Source: Cristatella mucedo
Lineage: Eukaryota > Bryozoa > Phylactolaemata > Cristatellidae
NCBI GenBank assembly: GCA_009760855.2
Contig: WPIO01000129.1
Location: forward strand, 186,001 to 250,000
Length of the DNA stretch: 64,000 nt
Direction: 5' to 3'
Below the pieces are notes generated by a model. It saw nothing but the letters and a program-made list of their open reading frames with translations. It did no database searches and was not told the origin of the DNA. Positions 35,640 through 47,470 of the stretch are shown here, piece by piece (the first letter of the stretch is position 1; each line of letters opens with the position of its first letter). The translations under genes and the position numbers were made by a program.

Positions 35640-35765
35640 GATGCTTCAAATAAGCCACGCGGCTCGAGCCCAGAGCCTTGATAACCAAATACGTTCAACT
35701 TGACCTCGGTCTGGGCAAGCACCTCAACCACTGGGCCAAGCCTAGTGGTGCAAGACCCACAAGAT
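35640..35765 (-). repeat. tRNA-derived SINE head, minus strand
   Basis: On the minus strand it has 'ttggcccagtggttgaggtg' (A box TGGCnnAGTGG, exact) and then 'ctctgggctcgagcc' (B box) with a spacer like the other copies. The LINE-like tail is weak. A head-to-head partner lies at 35205-35345. Confidence 0.75.
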
Positions 35766-37137
35766 TTTCATGTTGGGGCAAGAGTTGAAGAGATAAAAAA
35801 AATTTCGCGTGCAATCTAAGCGTTCTTTCGACACTAACTTGGTGTTTTCTCATTGACAAGAAGTAGGACATAATTTCAGCGTTTGTTACTTGGGGGCATA
35901 GCTATTGGTATGGGCCACATCACTGTCCCTTATGGGGCTTATGTCCTCCTGCTCTGCTATTGCACCTTCACACTGCTGAGTAGATTCGGCAGTGGCATCC
36001 CAAGCTGCCCCAGATTCAGCCAAGATCAAGGTTATACCCCGCCATAAAATACTAGATTTTCGGTAGCTGTCTTGTACAAATAGCTTGCCTCCAGGTGGCT
36101 CGATCAGCGCTGGCAGCAGTGTGTCAACTGGCCCGAACCTGTAGGCCTGGGAGGGTGTCGACTGGCCAAGGAATTGAATGCATTCTGCTCCCCAGCTATA
36201 TATAGTCCTCTCGGTTGCCCTGCTATTGCAGGACAAAAATCAGCTGCTGGAAACTACGCTAGCAATATATTAGTGAGGCAGTGGCGCTGCATGAACTTGT
36301 TTTTAACATAACTTTTTAACTATATACAGCAGCTCAGATGGTGACTACTTGACGCCAGCTAGAGATTTATAGGCTAGCCTCCCCCCCCCCAGTCTGCACA
36401 GGCTCCACCAGCTGTCTGCATAGACCGGATCTAGCCATTCCTTGAAGAGGATTGTTTCTGTACTAGAACTCTAATCTCAACAGACGAGGGGCAAATGAGG
36501 GATTCACTGGGCCTGGCTATGTGCACTAGTATCCAGTAGTACTGACAGCCAATGCAGTAGCAGCCCGTTTATTGTGACCAATAACAGGATTCAGCTGTGA
36601 ATGGCACATACTCTTGAGAGTTAGCAGCACATTCAGTATGCTATGGATCCAGAATAATGTAGCATTATAATGGAGCTTTCCTGCAAGACAAGCCGCCCCC
36701 ACCCCGAACAACAGACAGCTTACAGCTGTTGGGACGACTTGAACAGCAGCTCTGTCAAAGTGCCACTCTATCAGTATACATAGATTTCCAATCTCGATCT
36801 CCAATTTGGCAGTTGGAAATCCAGGGAACCACCTGGTGCTGGAATAAATTAGCAGAGGCTCAGCTCTCAGTCAAAGACGATTTCAAGGTTGCAGGCTCTT
36901 AGTGTCAAGTGCAAGGCAGCAGGGCTGACCGACCACAAAACCTCAATAAGTTTTTTTCAGGGCTCATGGTGTGACCTACCGAGGTCAACTACTTACACAG
37001 ACATTGAGCACAAATACGCTCCGTGTGCTTTCACGAGCCTACTCAAACAATTACTCAAAAGTAGGCGTTCATAGCATATTACGATCGAACCGCATAGGTC
37101 AGCGAAGGCAGTCGGTGTCGGTATTTTTGGTGCTGGA
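35766..37137. other. No gene recognised
   Basis: Frames of about 92-116 codons (35886-36236, 36526-36804 and 36993-37340, all minus) show no domain I know. A C-homopolymer lies near 36378. Confidence 0.35.
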
Positions 37138-37230
37138 TAATAATAAAAATAATGACATGCTTGATAAATTGCCCTCAGAGAACACAATCTGTTTATAGGC
37201 ACTTTGCAATTTGCTGCAAAGGAAACACGA
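37138..37230 (-). repeat. LINE A 3' tail
   Basis: A short AAT-type run, then 'gcttgataaattgccctcag', 'agaacacaatctg' and 'ggcactttgcaatttgctgc', as in other LINE A minus-strand ends. Confidence 0.75.
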
Positions 37231-37394
37231 TCGAACAGATGCAGCTTAAGGTATCTACTTTTAGCTTGGCAAATAGTTTTAACCCTGCCTTCATCCCATA
37301 ACGAAAACTTTAGGCTAGCTGTATGCTGCCGTGGTGACATGGTTCCCGGTCATGCCAGGCAGGTTCTTCGTGAAAGACAAACAAGCCAAGCGAG

Positions 37395-37425
37395 AGAGAG
37401 AGAGAGAGAGAGAGAGGGGGAGAGA
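37395..37425. repeat. Short (GA)n
   Basis: About 12 GA units inside a longer purine-rich stretch extending to 37475. Confidence 0.8.
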
Positions 37426-37511
37426 ACGGCAGAGCAAGGAAGAGATGGGGAGAAAGAAAAATAGAGAGGGGGAAACTACAGAATGCTGGCTGGGTTTTGA
37501 AGCTTGATAAA

Positions 37512-37725
37512 AATTAATGATAATAATAATAGCACAGTTGATAAAGCGCCCTCAGAGAACTCAATCTCCCTCTAGGTGCTTTATATTTGTTGCGAAGGAA
37601 ACGAGATCAAATGGTTTGTGGTAGCATGTTCGATAAACAACAAGAACAACATGGTTAAGGAAGGCATGCACAAGGACAGCTTGCAAGTGAGGTTATTGGC
37701 AGCAAGCACAGTGTCAGAGCTCATT
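37512..37725 (-). repeat. LINE A 3' UTR
   Basis: AAT units, then the stem-loop (aaagcgccctcagagaac...tctaggtgcttt) at about 37544-37584. It is followed by decayed 3' UTR up to 'agcaagcacagtgtcagagc'. The second LINE A end within 400 bp on the same strand. Confidence 0.8.
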
Positions 37726-37736
37726 AGCACAAATAC

Positions 37737-37845
37737 ACAAACACACACACATATATATATATATATACATGAATAACTATATATATATATACATGAATAC
37801 ACCATGAATACATGAATACACCAAGGCACCATGCACATATATATG

Positions 37846-37907
<62 letters not shown>

Positions 37908-38080
37908 CATGAATACTCCATGAATACATGAATACACCAAGGCACCATGTGCATATATATGTATGTATATATGTATGTATATATATATATAAATATAAAT
38001 ATATATATATATGTGTGTGTGTGTGTGCACATGGTGCCTTGGCGTATTCCTGTATTCATGGTGTATTCACGTATTCAGAC
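37737..38080. repeat. TA microsatellites with three copies of a 43-bp unit
   Basis: TA repeats (37750-37769, 37852-37902, 37976-38012) are interleaved with a 43-bp unit. It occurs as direct copies at 37795 and 37911 and as an inverted copy at 38026-38068. The copies at 37911-37953 and 38026-38068 are complementary apart from three positions, with the TA/TG tract as the loop. Confidence 0.85.
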
Positions 38081-39735
38081 GAGCAAACTATTCCAGGACT
38101 AATGCAAGTAGCCTGGGATAGCATTCGATCAAGAAGATTAGATCAGACAGAGGGTAAAACAGACGAGACGAATAAGTTTCTATTGTGTTCAACCATGATA
38201 TCGGCATGCTTCAAGTTTTTGTTTATGAATGAGACTTGCTATACATATATAGGAAGGTTACTGCAGCAAAAGATGAATGCTTATGTAGCCAGATTTGAAA
38301 TAATGTATAATAGCTGGATTTGGTGTGTTACCTAGTGTATTACTTGTTACTGCCTACTGATGGTTGAAAGACCTCAGGGCAAGGGAGTTGCAGCACTGAA
38401 TCCACCAGACTGCTAATTAACAAGCATTCAGTGAGGAAAGGTTACCAATTTCTCTCCTAATCTCAAGGCTTAATTGATTCGGGCGTGGTAACAGACAAGG
38501 CTATTTTCGGTGTTTCAAATTAAGTATTGTCTCAATTAAATTTCCGCTATGTCTATGTCACTGAAAGAACCTAACCTAACCTCTATTGTTCTGCACTTTA
38601 AGCTACTCGCAGCAGACTCTCTAATCGTGAACACCAGTAGGGGATTGCATTTAGAAATTCCTGAACAGCAAAATGAAAACTTTAAAAAATGATGCATGTT
38701 TCAAGGAATTGCTTGATCAATAACAAGCCCCAATGCCAATGGGCTCATTCGTTCATAGTGATATATCAACAGAATGACATGCTTGGCGTGGCATGCTGAC
38801 CCGACGATACGTGAGGTTGAGTAGATGTGGATCAGACTCAGGGGGCTGCTGCATATAGCAGCCAAATAGAGCTGACACAGAAGCCGATGCCGACGGTGGA
38901 CGGTGATGCCCATGCTTTTGATACGGCTGCTTAAGTAATAGTAATTAAAAAATCGAAAACAGAATTAAAGTTGAGCTTATGAAAAAAGAAACAGATAAGG
39001 CTTAGTCAGGCATAATCTGTATCAAGTCCGTATTGGACTGCCTTTAGAAGTCAACGTGCAACTAATTATGTAAAAGTTGGAGATGCGGTCACCAAACAGT
39101 GAATAAGCCGACAGGTTTTCTTAGAAAGAGTGGCCTGTATGGGGTTACAATTATTCAATACGGAATTAATCCCTGGGTGAGCTTGCATTATCTACTATAT
39201 TAAATTTGGGTTTGCCGAAAGTGTGAGTGTGTTTTGAAAGCATAACTAATGCGAGAACATCTTGCGATGGAGTATATATTCATCTGAAATATCCTTTTTA
39301 CTTGATGTTTTTCTAGGAAAACGCAGTGCTTCAAAATAAAAATCTTTTCAGCCATTCAACTTTTTTAAGATTGTTTCATGCTTACACGTGTTGATCGGAA
39401 ACTAGTTACAATGAAAGCTCCTAGTTGCAAAAGGTACACCCAGCTATTTCTAGTTATTCATTCTGCTCCATCTCCGAAGCTTAGTGTATAATCGTAAGTC
39501 TCCAATTTTTTGAGTGCTAAAAATAGGTTCACATTCGTAGGGTAAAGCAGTTTTCACGATCAAAGTAATAGCCGGCAGTTGAGTGCCTCTTTGACACTCA
39601 CATACTGGTGGCATACACCGTTAGAAACGACGACAGCATGGCGAAAAGGTAGTTAAAGGAGTCCTGTACCTGATTCTTAACTCTAAGCATGCGTATTACT
39701 AATATGTGTCCCTAAGAAGCATGTAGCACTCATTA
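38081..39735. other. No gene recognised
   Basis: No supported feature. 'cctaacctaacct' at about 38570-38583 is a chance-size match to the TTAGG telomere repeat. Confidence 0.4.
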
Positions 39736-39739
39736 AAAG

Positions 39740-41200
39740 AAATCATATAATACCAGAACAATTTCAGTTGGGTTTCAAGTGGCACCACTCCATTGAAACT
39801 GCTCTTCTCAGTGTATTAAATTGCATCCTGTGCAGGATGATGATGGCGATGTCACTGCCCTAGTTGTTCTAGATCTATCAGATGCCTTCAGCGCCCTCTA
39901 TGAAGATGCCCCACTTAGGAGAACAGTTGTCGGTATCTCAGACGACGCACTAGCATGGTTTAAACCGTACTGGTCCAAACATGTTCAATCTGTGTCTTTG
40001 AGGGTTAGGCCTTGTCAACCTTACCAGTCATTTTTAGGGGTAATTCAACTTCAGGGGCCGGCCTGGATTAATTGCTCTTCTTGATTTATACTCAACATAT
40101 GGGGAAAGTGACTCGGGCCAATGTAATAAGATATCCCTTTTATGATGACGACAAGCTGCCGTATTTGTTATTTAAACAGTCAGAATCTTCTACAGCGACC
40201 GATAAACTGAATCCTTGCCACAACACACTATTCGATTCTTGATGTCTGCTAACTAACTTCTTAACTAAACAAGTATGAAACAGAACTACTATTCATAGAA
40301 AACTACAGGCCTGTAGGTGGACTAGAAGGAATTGCTCTTTCAATTGGTGATGCCGTCTTCGTGCGATCATCTGCGTGTGCTCCGAATTTAGATATAGTCT
40401 TCGACAGCTGCTTCAATTTGTAAAGCTTCGGCAAGGAGACTTCTTCCAACGCTAGCCACCACGTCTGATCCATATCTGAAATTCGGAACTGTCTTACGTG
40501 CTGATTTTCAAATTTTTGAACTAGCTCATTAGTTCGGTGTTGGTCAGATTATTGTAAATCAGTTTTGGCTGTGCTTCCCAATAGAGCCACGTGGCCACTG
40601 CAGCTGGCATTAAATATAAGAGCAACCCTAGTTGGCAAATCCTAGAGGTTTGACAACTTGTCTCCTTTGCTAAAAGAGCTAGGATGGCTATCTGTTGTTC
40701 TATGGATAGGCAGCCATATTATTAAGCTGATCCACAAGGCTGATCACAGCTTGGCTCTTATTTATCTAGCTGAACAGCTGCATCAGTTTCAGTCTTATCT
40801 TGCCCTCGGGACCTTATTGAAAATAAATTAGCTGTTCCATAACTCTGCTTAAAGAAGTTTGGCAACAGAAACCTAAGATATGCAGGTACTGGGTGCGGAC
40901 CTCACTTCTGCCATTTGTAGGAAATGATAGCTACTCTCTCCTCCTGCCGATTTGGCTTGTCCTTTCTAGCGATCCTGAGCTGCTACTCTACTTTCGCGTT
41001 GCTCACTATCACAGCTGCTCTTCAGACTCAGCAATGTTTTTAACTCTCTCGTCGTCCCGTGAGATAAAGCAAGTTGGCTACCTAATGCTTGCAGAAAGCA
41101 ACTTTAGCTGCAAAAAACCTTATTGAAAACTCTTCGGCTTAACACACACACACACACGTGGTTTTAGGCTTTTTGGAGTTATAAACAGAGATATATTAAA
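39740..41200 (+). pseudogene. LINE B reverse transcriptase, decayed copy
   Basis: It starts upstream of RT motif A (QLGFKWHHSIETALLSVL). The piece at 39821-40084 has VTALVVLDLSDAF, which keeps the catalytic Asp. Later blocks are homologous in order to 28382-29450: motif C region near 40140, CAPNLDIVFDSC near 40375, the 'cttgtctcctttgctaaaag' region near 40650 and the 3' UTR 'aagttggctacctaatgctt' near 41072. It extends further 5' than the other LINE B copies but is riddled with stops. A CA repeat interrupts the 3' UTR near 41142. Confidence 0.8.
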
Positions 41201-42237
41201 TTATACAATACGTCAGGGATATAAAAGTTAAAAATAAAAATTAAGGCACGGGCAAGAAAATGAGATTAGAAAATAGTAAAAAATTAAGGAAATAGTCGTC
41301 ACAGTTTTCTTTTAACTCCTGACCGAGGAAGCTGCAGTTCAAGTGACATCCAATTATTGTCATTTAAGTATCCCTTTTATAGAGGCATAGGCAAAATAAT
41401 TGCTTATAATAGAACTTCACACGGACCAATCAGTTATCCTGTTAAAGGTTTTTCATGAAAAATTAGGGGTTGGTGTGTATTTTTGCTACACCCTTAGGTC
41501 AATCAAGACTGGCAGGGAGAACCATTATCTCAAGTACCTATCTCACTGTTAAATGGTGGCATTACCCTCGACTCAGTTTTTTCAATCTCTTATGAGTCTT
41601 TATACAGATGTGTCAGCAAGTTACCTGTAAAGGCAGAAATATATCGTTCCTCAAGCACAAAGCACTACTTTCCTTACATATTCTCTTATCTAATTTTCTT
41701 TAAATCCATATGCTTAAATCATTCTTGTAATGTTCTAGGAAATGTTAATATTCGTTGCAATGGCTTAACTGGCATTAAAGGTTTCAAGGGATGTGCAATG
41801 GCTGGTTTAATTTAAAAGATAGCATGGCAGCAGTACTGCCATCGGCAGGAGAACACTCTCTAAAATTGCGATCACTACATTTATTTCTATCTGCTTGAGT
41901 TTAAGAGTCTTGCTAAGCAGCAAACAACTTTGAGCACTAATATACAACCACACTAAAGCAGCATATAGCTTTTAACTCTAGTAAGACATTAGCTTGAACA
42001 GGAACTCCTGTCATCTGCTTCTACTGAATGCTGCCCATTGATTTATTAGTGTCATGTCTATCACCTACAGCAGGAACGTCATGCACTAATTCACTGGCAA
42101 AGGTCAAAAGTCACCATCTTCCTGTATGATGGACATTCTCACTTAAGATAATAGTGACGTGTATACAGCATATATGCTGCACATATATCAATATCTAGTT
42201 TATATGTATAATATATATCTATCGTTATGTATAGATG
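41201..42237. other. Nothing recognised
   Basis: No gene, RNA or repeat family recognised. Confidence 0.4.
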
Positions 42238-42242
42238 AATAC

Positions 42243-42296
<54 letters not shown>

Positions 42297-42297
42297 C
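42238..42297. repeat. (TA)n microsatellite
   Basis: TA repeat with one G interruption. Confidence 0.9.
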
Positions 42298-42339
42298 TCA
42301 AAACCTCATTTGCATTGAGCCCTAAGGGAAGATAACCCC

Positions 42340-42465
42340 TATTCAAGAGCTTCACTTACCTCACGGGACTCTGGAGCCCAAGATTCTGGCCATCAAATGC
42401 ATTCACATTGACCTTGATTTGAATTGAGCACTTTAACTAATGGGCAAAATCCCAGCTCCCAAAAG
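42340..42465 (-). repeat. tRNA-derived SINE, minus strand, old copy
   Basis: Minus strand: an A-box-like 'tgcccattagttaaagtgct', the shared spacer 'atcaaggtcaatgtgaatgc', then the B-box-like 'cttgggctccagagtcc' and 'gtgaagct'. It is similar in order to 35640-35765 reversed. Confidence 0.6.
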
Positions 42466-43436
42466 CCTGTTGGCTTGCATCTGATAGTGATAAGTAAGTG
42501 ATAAGAGTATGCACATTACTGAGGCTTGCGGAAGGTGACCTGTTAGCTGGCCAGAGGTGGCTGGACATCGGCCTTTGGCTTGAATCCTAGATCAGCTCAA
42601 CGATGGATGTGTTTTGACCGGCTTTCTTCAGCCATTCCTGTAAAAGCAGCTCCACTGAGTTGTTTCTGTGCGCGAAGTAAGAAGACAGGCTGCCGTTCAG
42701 GATTATTAATCAATATTGTAGATGGCAGGTCAGTTCGGATGTTGGTAAGTGCTGATGCTGAACTCACTGTCGGTGGCAGTAAAGGACTAGTGTAGTAGAC
42801 AGATGGGACAAAAAAAAGGCTGACAGCCTCAGTTGAGCTTCGTGACTGTTGCTTCATGGCTCCATTGGCGAATTGCCAAAGCAACTTTAACTCAAGCTGC
42901 AATGATGTGAGCTATCCAACCTGGGAAACCCAAGTTAGCAATTGGGTAGCAAGTGGCTGCTGCAAACCCTTGGTCTGAGTGCCAATTTTGTACCTCGGAA
43001 GTCATAAAAACTAGGTCGAATAAGATCAAGCATACATTTTCTTGTACAGAAGATAAAGATTGATTGTCTAAAAACAGGCGCACGAGCAGTAACTTATGTC
43101 ATACCAGTTCATCTCAACAAAGCTCAATACTCCTATACATACATAGTCGGACAGACTTAATCCACTCAAAGCTGCTGATGTCTACAAGTTGACCTTCTAC
43201 TTAACTGCTCACAGGTCAGCTCCATGCTTATCGATTTTTTACGTAATTATCAGATCCTACCTCTACCTTCTTAGCCAGCAATATTGGCAACGACTGAGAG
43301 TCTACATCTGATGTATTGGCATCTTGGTTAGACAAAAACTCCTTTTTAGCAACTGCAAAGTGCTAACTATAACCCAGGTGATCCATAACAATGCTGGAGT
43401 TTAGAATGCTCTCTTAATGTGCAGTAAATTAAAAAA
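42466..43436. other. No gene recognised
   Basis: The overlapping frames at 42580-42795 (+) and 42597-42902 (-) have no known domain. They may be remnants of an unrecognised element. Confidence 0.35.
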
Positions 43437-43522
43437 TATATAATAATAATATTACGCTTGATGAAGCACCTTCAGCGAACTCAATCTCTCTCTAGGCATC
43501 TACATCTGCTGCAAAGGACACG
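43437..43522 (-). repeat. LINE A 3' tail
   Basis: AAT units, then 'cttgatgaagcaccttcagc', 'gaactcaatctctctctagg', 'catctacatctgctgcaaag'. It stops 15-20 bp before the tail of the next LINE A copy. Confidence 0.8.
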
Positions 43523-43537
43523 TGATCGGATGTTTAG

Positions 43538-45425
43538 ATAATAATAATAATAATGCACTTGATAAAGCACCCTCAGATAACTCAGTCTCTTTCTAGGCGC
43601 TTTACATTTCCTGCAAAGGGAAATGCAATTGAATGGTAAGTAAAATCATGCTTGAAAAAATAAACAATGAATAACATGGTTATTGGGTGACATGCACAGG
43701 GTCAGCATGCAAATGTGGTTAGTGGCAGCATGCACAGTGTCAGCACACATAGGTAAATCAAGGAAGAATCACAGGGACCCACTAAATGCTGTCCTAAATA
43801 GGTGTGTTTTTGTGTTCCTTTTAACTGTGGTCATGTCAGGGGATGTTCTGACGCAGGTCGGGAGGGAGTTCCAGGCTTTGGGAGCATATGAACTAAATGC
43901 ACGGTCTCCAGGGGATTTAAGGTTTGTATGAGGTATTTGAAGACTGTTGGATTCCGAAAAGCTGGTAGTACGAAGCTTGGCCTGATGGGAAAGTATATCA
44001 GAGAGATAGGCTGGAGCCATAGAATGAAGGGACCTAAAACTGAGCGACAAAATCTTGAAGTCAATCCGTTGCTTGAATGGTAGCCAGTGCAGGTCAGCGA
44101 GAAGTTAGGTAATGTGGCAACTGTGAAGCTCACGACAGACAAGCCTAGCTGAGGAGTTTTGCACCAGCTGCAATCGTCTGATCGCACATGCTGGTAGGCC
44201 AGTGAGCAGTGAGTTGCAGAAGTCGAGACTGGATGTCACGAATGCACGGACCAACTTGGACGTGGTATCCTTATCTAAACAAGCCCGAATTTTAGCAATG
44301 TTATGAAGCTGAAAATAGGCGGATTTGACTGTGGAGCTGATATGGTCGTCTAACGAGAGGTCGCTTCGGAATAGGACACCTAGATTTCGAGCTGATTCAA
44401 CTGGAGATATCCCGGCAGAGCCATTTTTGAGCGTCAGCCTTTCTAATCTCTGAATCACGCTAGGTTTGCCCATAACAAGTACAAGTAAGTTAATTACATC
44501 ATCGTTTAGTTTTAGAAATTGTCCTGCCATCCATGTGCGGATATCATCAATGCATGCAGCAAGTGAGTTAAGAGAATTTGAGGTTCTCGAAGGCTGCGAG
44601 AGATCAAAGCTAACGTACAACTGAGTGTCATCCACATAGAAGTGAAAGCCTAGATTGTGCTTTGCAATCACATTAGCTAGAGGGAGAGTATATACTGTGA
44701 AATGAACATGACTTAGCACGGAGCCCTGAGGTACCCCATATTTCAGTGGTACCTCAGATGATCTTTGTCCATTCACGTCAATACTCTGGAGTCTCCAACT
44801 GAGATAGGACCTGAACCACTTCAGAGCAGTGCCAGTGATGCCCAGGCGAGATGAGAGGCGCTCTAGAAGAACTTTGTGATCGATGGTTTCAAAAGCTGCC
44901 GAAACTTCGAGCAAAACAAGCAGAGACACTCTACCCATGTCTTTTAGGTCGTTGTATACCCTAAGCAATGCTGACTCTGTGGATTGGTTAGCTCTAAAGC
45001 CAGACTGGAACTTACTAGCAAAGTGTGAGGTTTTGATATATGAGTTCAGCTGGTCTGCCACGACCCGTTCCAGTGTCTTTGATAGGAATGGTAGAAAGGA
45101 GACTGGGTGGTAGTTGCTTAAGTTCTCTTGGTCTAGTGTTGCTTTCCTGAGAAGTGGCCTGACTACAGCTTTTTTGAAAGGTGTTGGGACGTGACCTGAG
45201 GCTAATGACATATTAATGATGTTAGTCATGCATGGCAGCAACAGATCAATGCAACGTAGGAGCAGGACCGTGAGAATGGGGTCTAGAGGACTTGTTGTCT
45301 TCTTTGATTGAGATAAGAACTTTAGTACTAGATCACTGGTGACCTGCCTAAATGCAGACATTGAGGTGCAGCCAGGAACCGAAGAACAGCATTCTGATGG
45401 GGATGTGTTCATCGGAGAGAACCAC
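43538..45425 (-). mobile_element. LINE A, best-preserved copy
   Basis: A 5'-truncated L2/CR1-like retrotransposon. It contains (on minus) most of the reverse transcriptase, the C-terminal region, a 3' UTR with the terminal stem-loop (43568-43607) and an AAT/ATT tail (43538-43553). The endonuclease part expected upstream of the RT is missing. A direct neighbour copy (43437-43522) shows repeated insertion next to an existing tail. Confidence 0.9.
43769..45412 (-). pseudogene. LINE A reverse transcriptase
   Basis: The first 435 codons (45412-44105) are uninterrupted. In order they hold PLRKATLDQENLSNYHPVSF (RT fingers), FQSGFRANQSTESALLRVY, motif A LLVLLEVSAAFETIDHKVLL, motif B GVPQGSVLS, motif C FHFYVDDTQLY, the LNDDVINLLVLVMG region, and LDFCNSLLTGLPACAIRRLQ. 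A frameshift near 44110 moves the C-terminus (RSLHSMAPAYLSDIL; DRAFSSYAPKAWNSLP) into the frame at 43769-44050. Motif A carries Glu where the catalytic Asp of 'LDLSAAFD' belongs, so activity is doubtful. By motif style it belongs to the L2/CR1/Rex1 group. Confidence 0.88.
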
Positions 45426-45454
45426 GGTTAGTGGTTCTATGCTCGATAAGCAAC

Positions 45455-45735
45455 AAGAATTACAGTTGCAGTTAGTGGTAGCATGCACAGCCTCATCAGG
45501 CATAAGCAAATAAAGGATGAGTCGCAGGGACAAACGAAACGATATCATAAATAGGTGCGTTTTTAATTTCTTTTAAATGCTGTCAAGTCAAGGGATGTCG
45601 GGACACAAATCAGGAGTGAGATCCAGGCTTTGGGTGCGTACAAAGTAAACGCACGGTTTCCAAGGATTTGAGCTTTGTACGAGGTATAGGTAAAGTTTGC
45701 GAAAAGCTGGTGGAACGATGCTAGTGGGGGAGTTA
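45455..45735 (-). repeat. LINE A fragment, C-terminal coding and 3' UTR
   Basis: The minus-strand frame at 45563-45754 has NRAFTLYAPKAWISLLICVP, the C-terminal LINE A signature. The tail is lost at 45455, close to the 5' end of the preceding LINE A copy. Confidence 0.75.
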
Positions 45736-46945
45736 ATCCTTTTAGGAGCATCACCTTAGTTCCACACCGACTGAATTATTTTCAGATTTTTCTCGTGAGC
45801 ATGAAACAACTCACAAAAAGGGTCACATACTCTATGCGAAAATGTTCCTTCACTGTATGATTTCTTCTCACGTTATTGCTAAAAATGTGTTGGTATAACT
45901 GCATGTGGATCTCCTTCAGCCTATAGAGAGTGGCCCGCCCTTCATCCAAACTCGTTTAATCAAGCTTCCTAAACAGAAAATTTAGAGTGTCTCGAAGGTA
46001 TTGAGTTATCTACGGACGCTCTTAAATTGTATTATGATGATTATTATTACTATTACTGTGCGAATCTTGAAGCTTCAATGCCTTTGACATTGATGTGACA
46101 CCAACAAAAATACCTACTTAGTCTGTTCTCTTCCAAATGTTCACCTCTAGCAAATTGCTACAACACTACACTAGCATACAAGCTGGACGATTTAGCACTC
46201 CGAATTTGTGGATTTTGCACCCTCCCCAAGAAAGCCTGTGGTTTAAACCCCACACAAATCTCGTAAGGGCTACTTGGTCCAAACTTATGACAATAAAAAA
46301 GAGAAATAGATGGACCGTTAAGGTAAATCCTATTAAGGCTGCTGCATTTCAAAGCAATCTATAATGCGACATTTTAAGTTTAATTTCACCACAAGCTTTT
46401 TTGATTCATGGATAGAATATTAAAAAATTTCATATCTACGATAAACCATTTCGTTAACAACTCCAAGGTTAGCACCTTAGGTAACGATACCTTGTAGTGA
46501 TAGAGCTGATCACTGACACGTCTTTTTCTTATGAGCAATAGAAAAATTACCAGAGTATATTCCCGTGGAAGCAGCATCACCTCTGAGCCCACTTCACTCA
46601 ATGAAAACCCAATAGGATACCAAACCCTCAGTTTTCAGCAGCACATCGAATGCATACATGCAAGTAAGCGAAGAATAACCACATCCTGAAATAAACTTCC
46701 TAGTAAAAAAAATATACTAGTCTACTTGAACCATTCCCAGCGTTCTACTTCTTTAAAGCGTAGATCCTCAACAGCCATCCATAGCAAATCAAATACAGAG
46801 GTCTTTTTTGGCAGGTCTTGTCCCTGCATGAACCCACTAATTAAGAAAGCAAAACTTATCCTGGCTAACTTGAGCTGCTTCCGCAAATTATCTTTTTACC
46901 GTGCATATCAAAGAAACTAAAGCGAGCTGTAGCACATCAGCTATC
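45736..46945. other. No gene recognised
   Basis: No supported feature. A B-box-like 'ggggtttaaacc' (minus, about 46235) has no A box or SINE tail. Confidence 0.35.
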
Positions 46946-46949
46946 TCAT

Positions 46950-47470
46950 AAACTGAAACTTCAGACCCAGCTGCAAGTTTCAGTAGAGTTGTATAGCTAG
47001 TTACTCTACAGTATGCTGATCTGCTTGCATGTACAATCGGATGCCTACAGGCGGTGTAGAAATCTGCAGTAGCCTTTTCAGTCATGAACCTTTCAGTCGC
47101 AACTTCACAAAGCACTTCACCGAACTGTACCGGCTCCCTATCAAGCAGTGCTTTGAATTAAGGTGTTGTCACTCACTTGACGTCCCTACATTCTGTGACT
47201 CCAGCCTGCTAGTTTTAGCTACTCCCTCACCATGATGCTATGCATCATGCCTCAGGCGTTTACGAATTCAATCTTGTAGCTATTTCTCGAACCAGTCTCA
47301 TATGTATCCTGAACTTTGACTTTAGTTTGTACGCACCCAAAATCTAGAATTATTTCGATCTCGTCATCAATATTGTGGAACTGTAAAAGAGTTTCGCACT
47401 CCACGGAGGCTATGACCGGTTCTTGAAGAGAAATCGTATTGCAACAGGTAAACGGCTAAATCCTAACATT
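46950..47470 (+). repeat. LINE A-like RT C-terminal fragment, old
   Basis: 47110-47165 translates to LYRLPIKQCFELRC, like LHWLPVKQRIDFKV. 47310-47350 translates to FSLYAPKIWNYF, like FSSYAPKAWNSL. The spacing agrees with LINE A. Confidence 0.55.

Noticed and set aside
38570-38583. Three units like the TTAGG telomere repeat
   Set aside because: Too short to differ from chance; no array.
42597-42902. 101-codon minus-strand frame
   Set aside because: No known motif; could not be tied to any element or gene.
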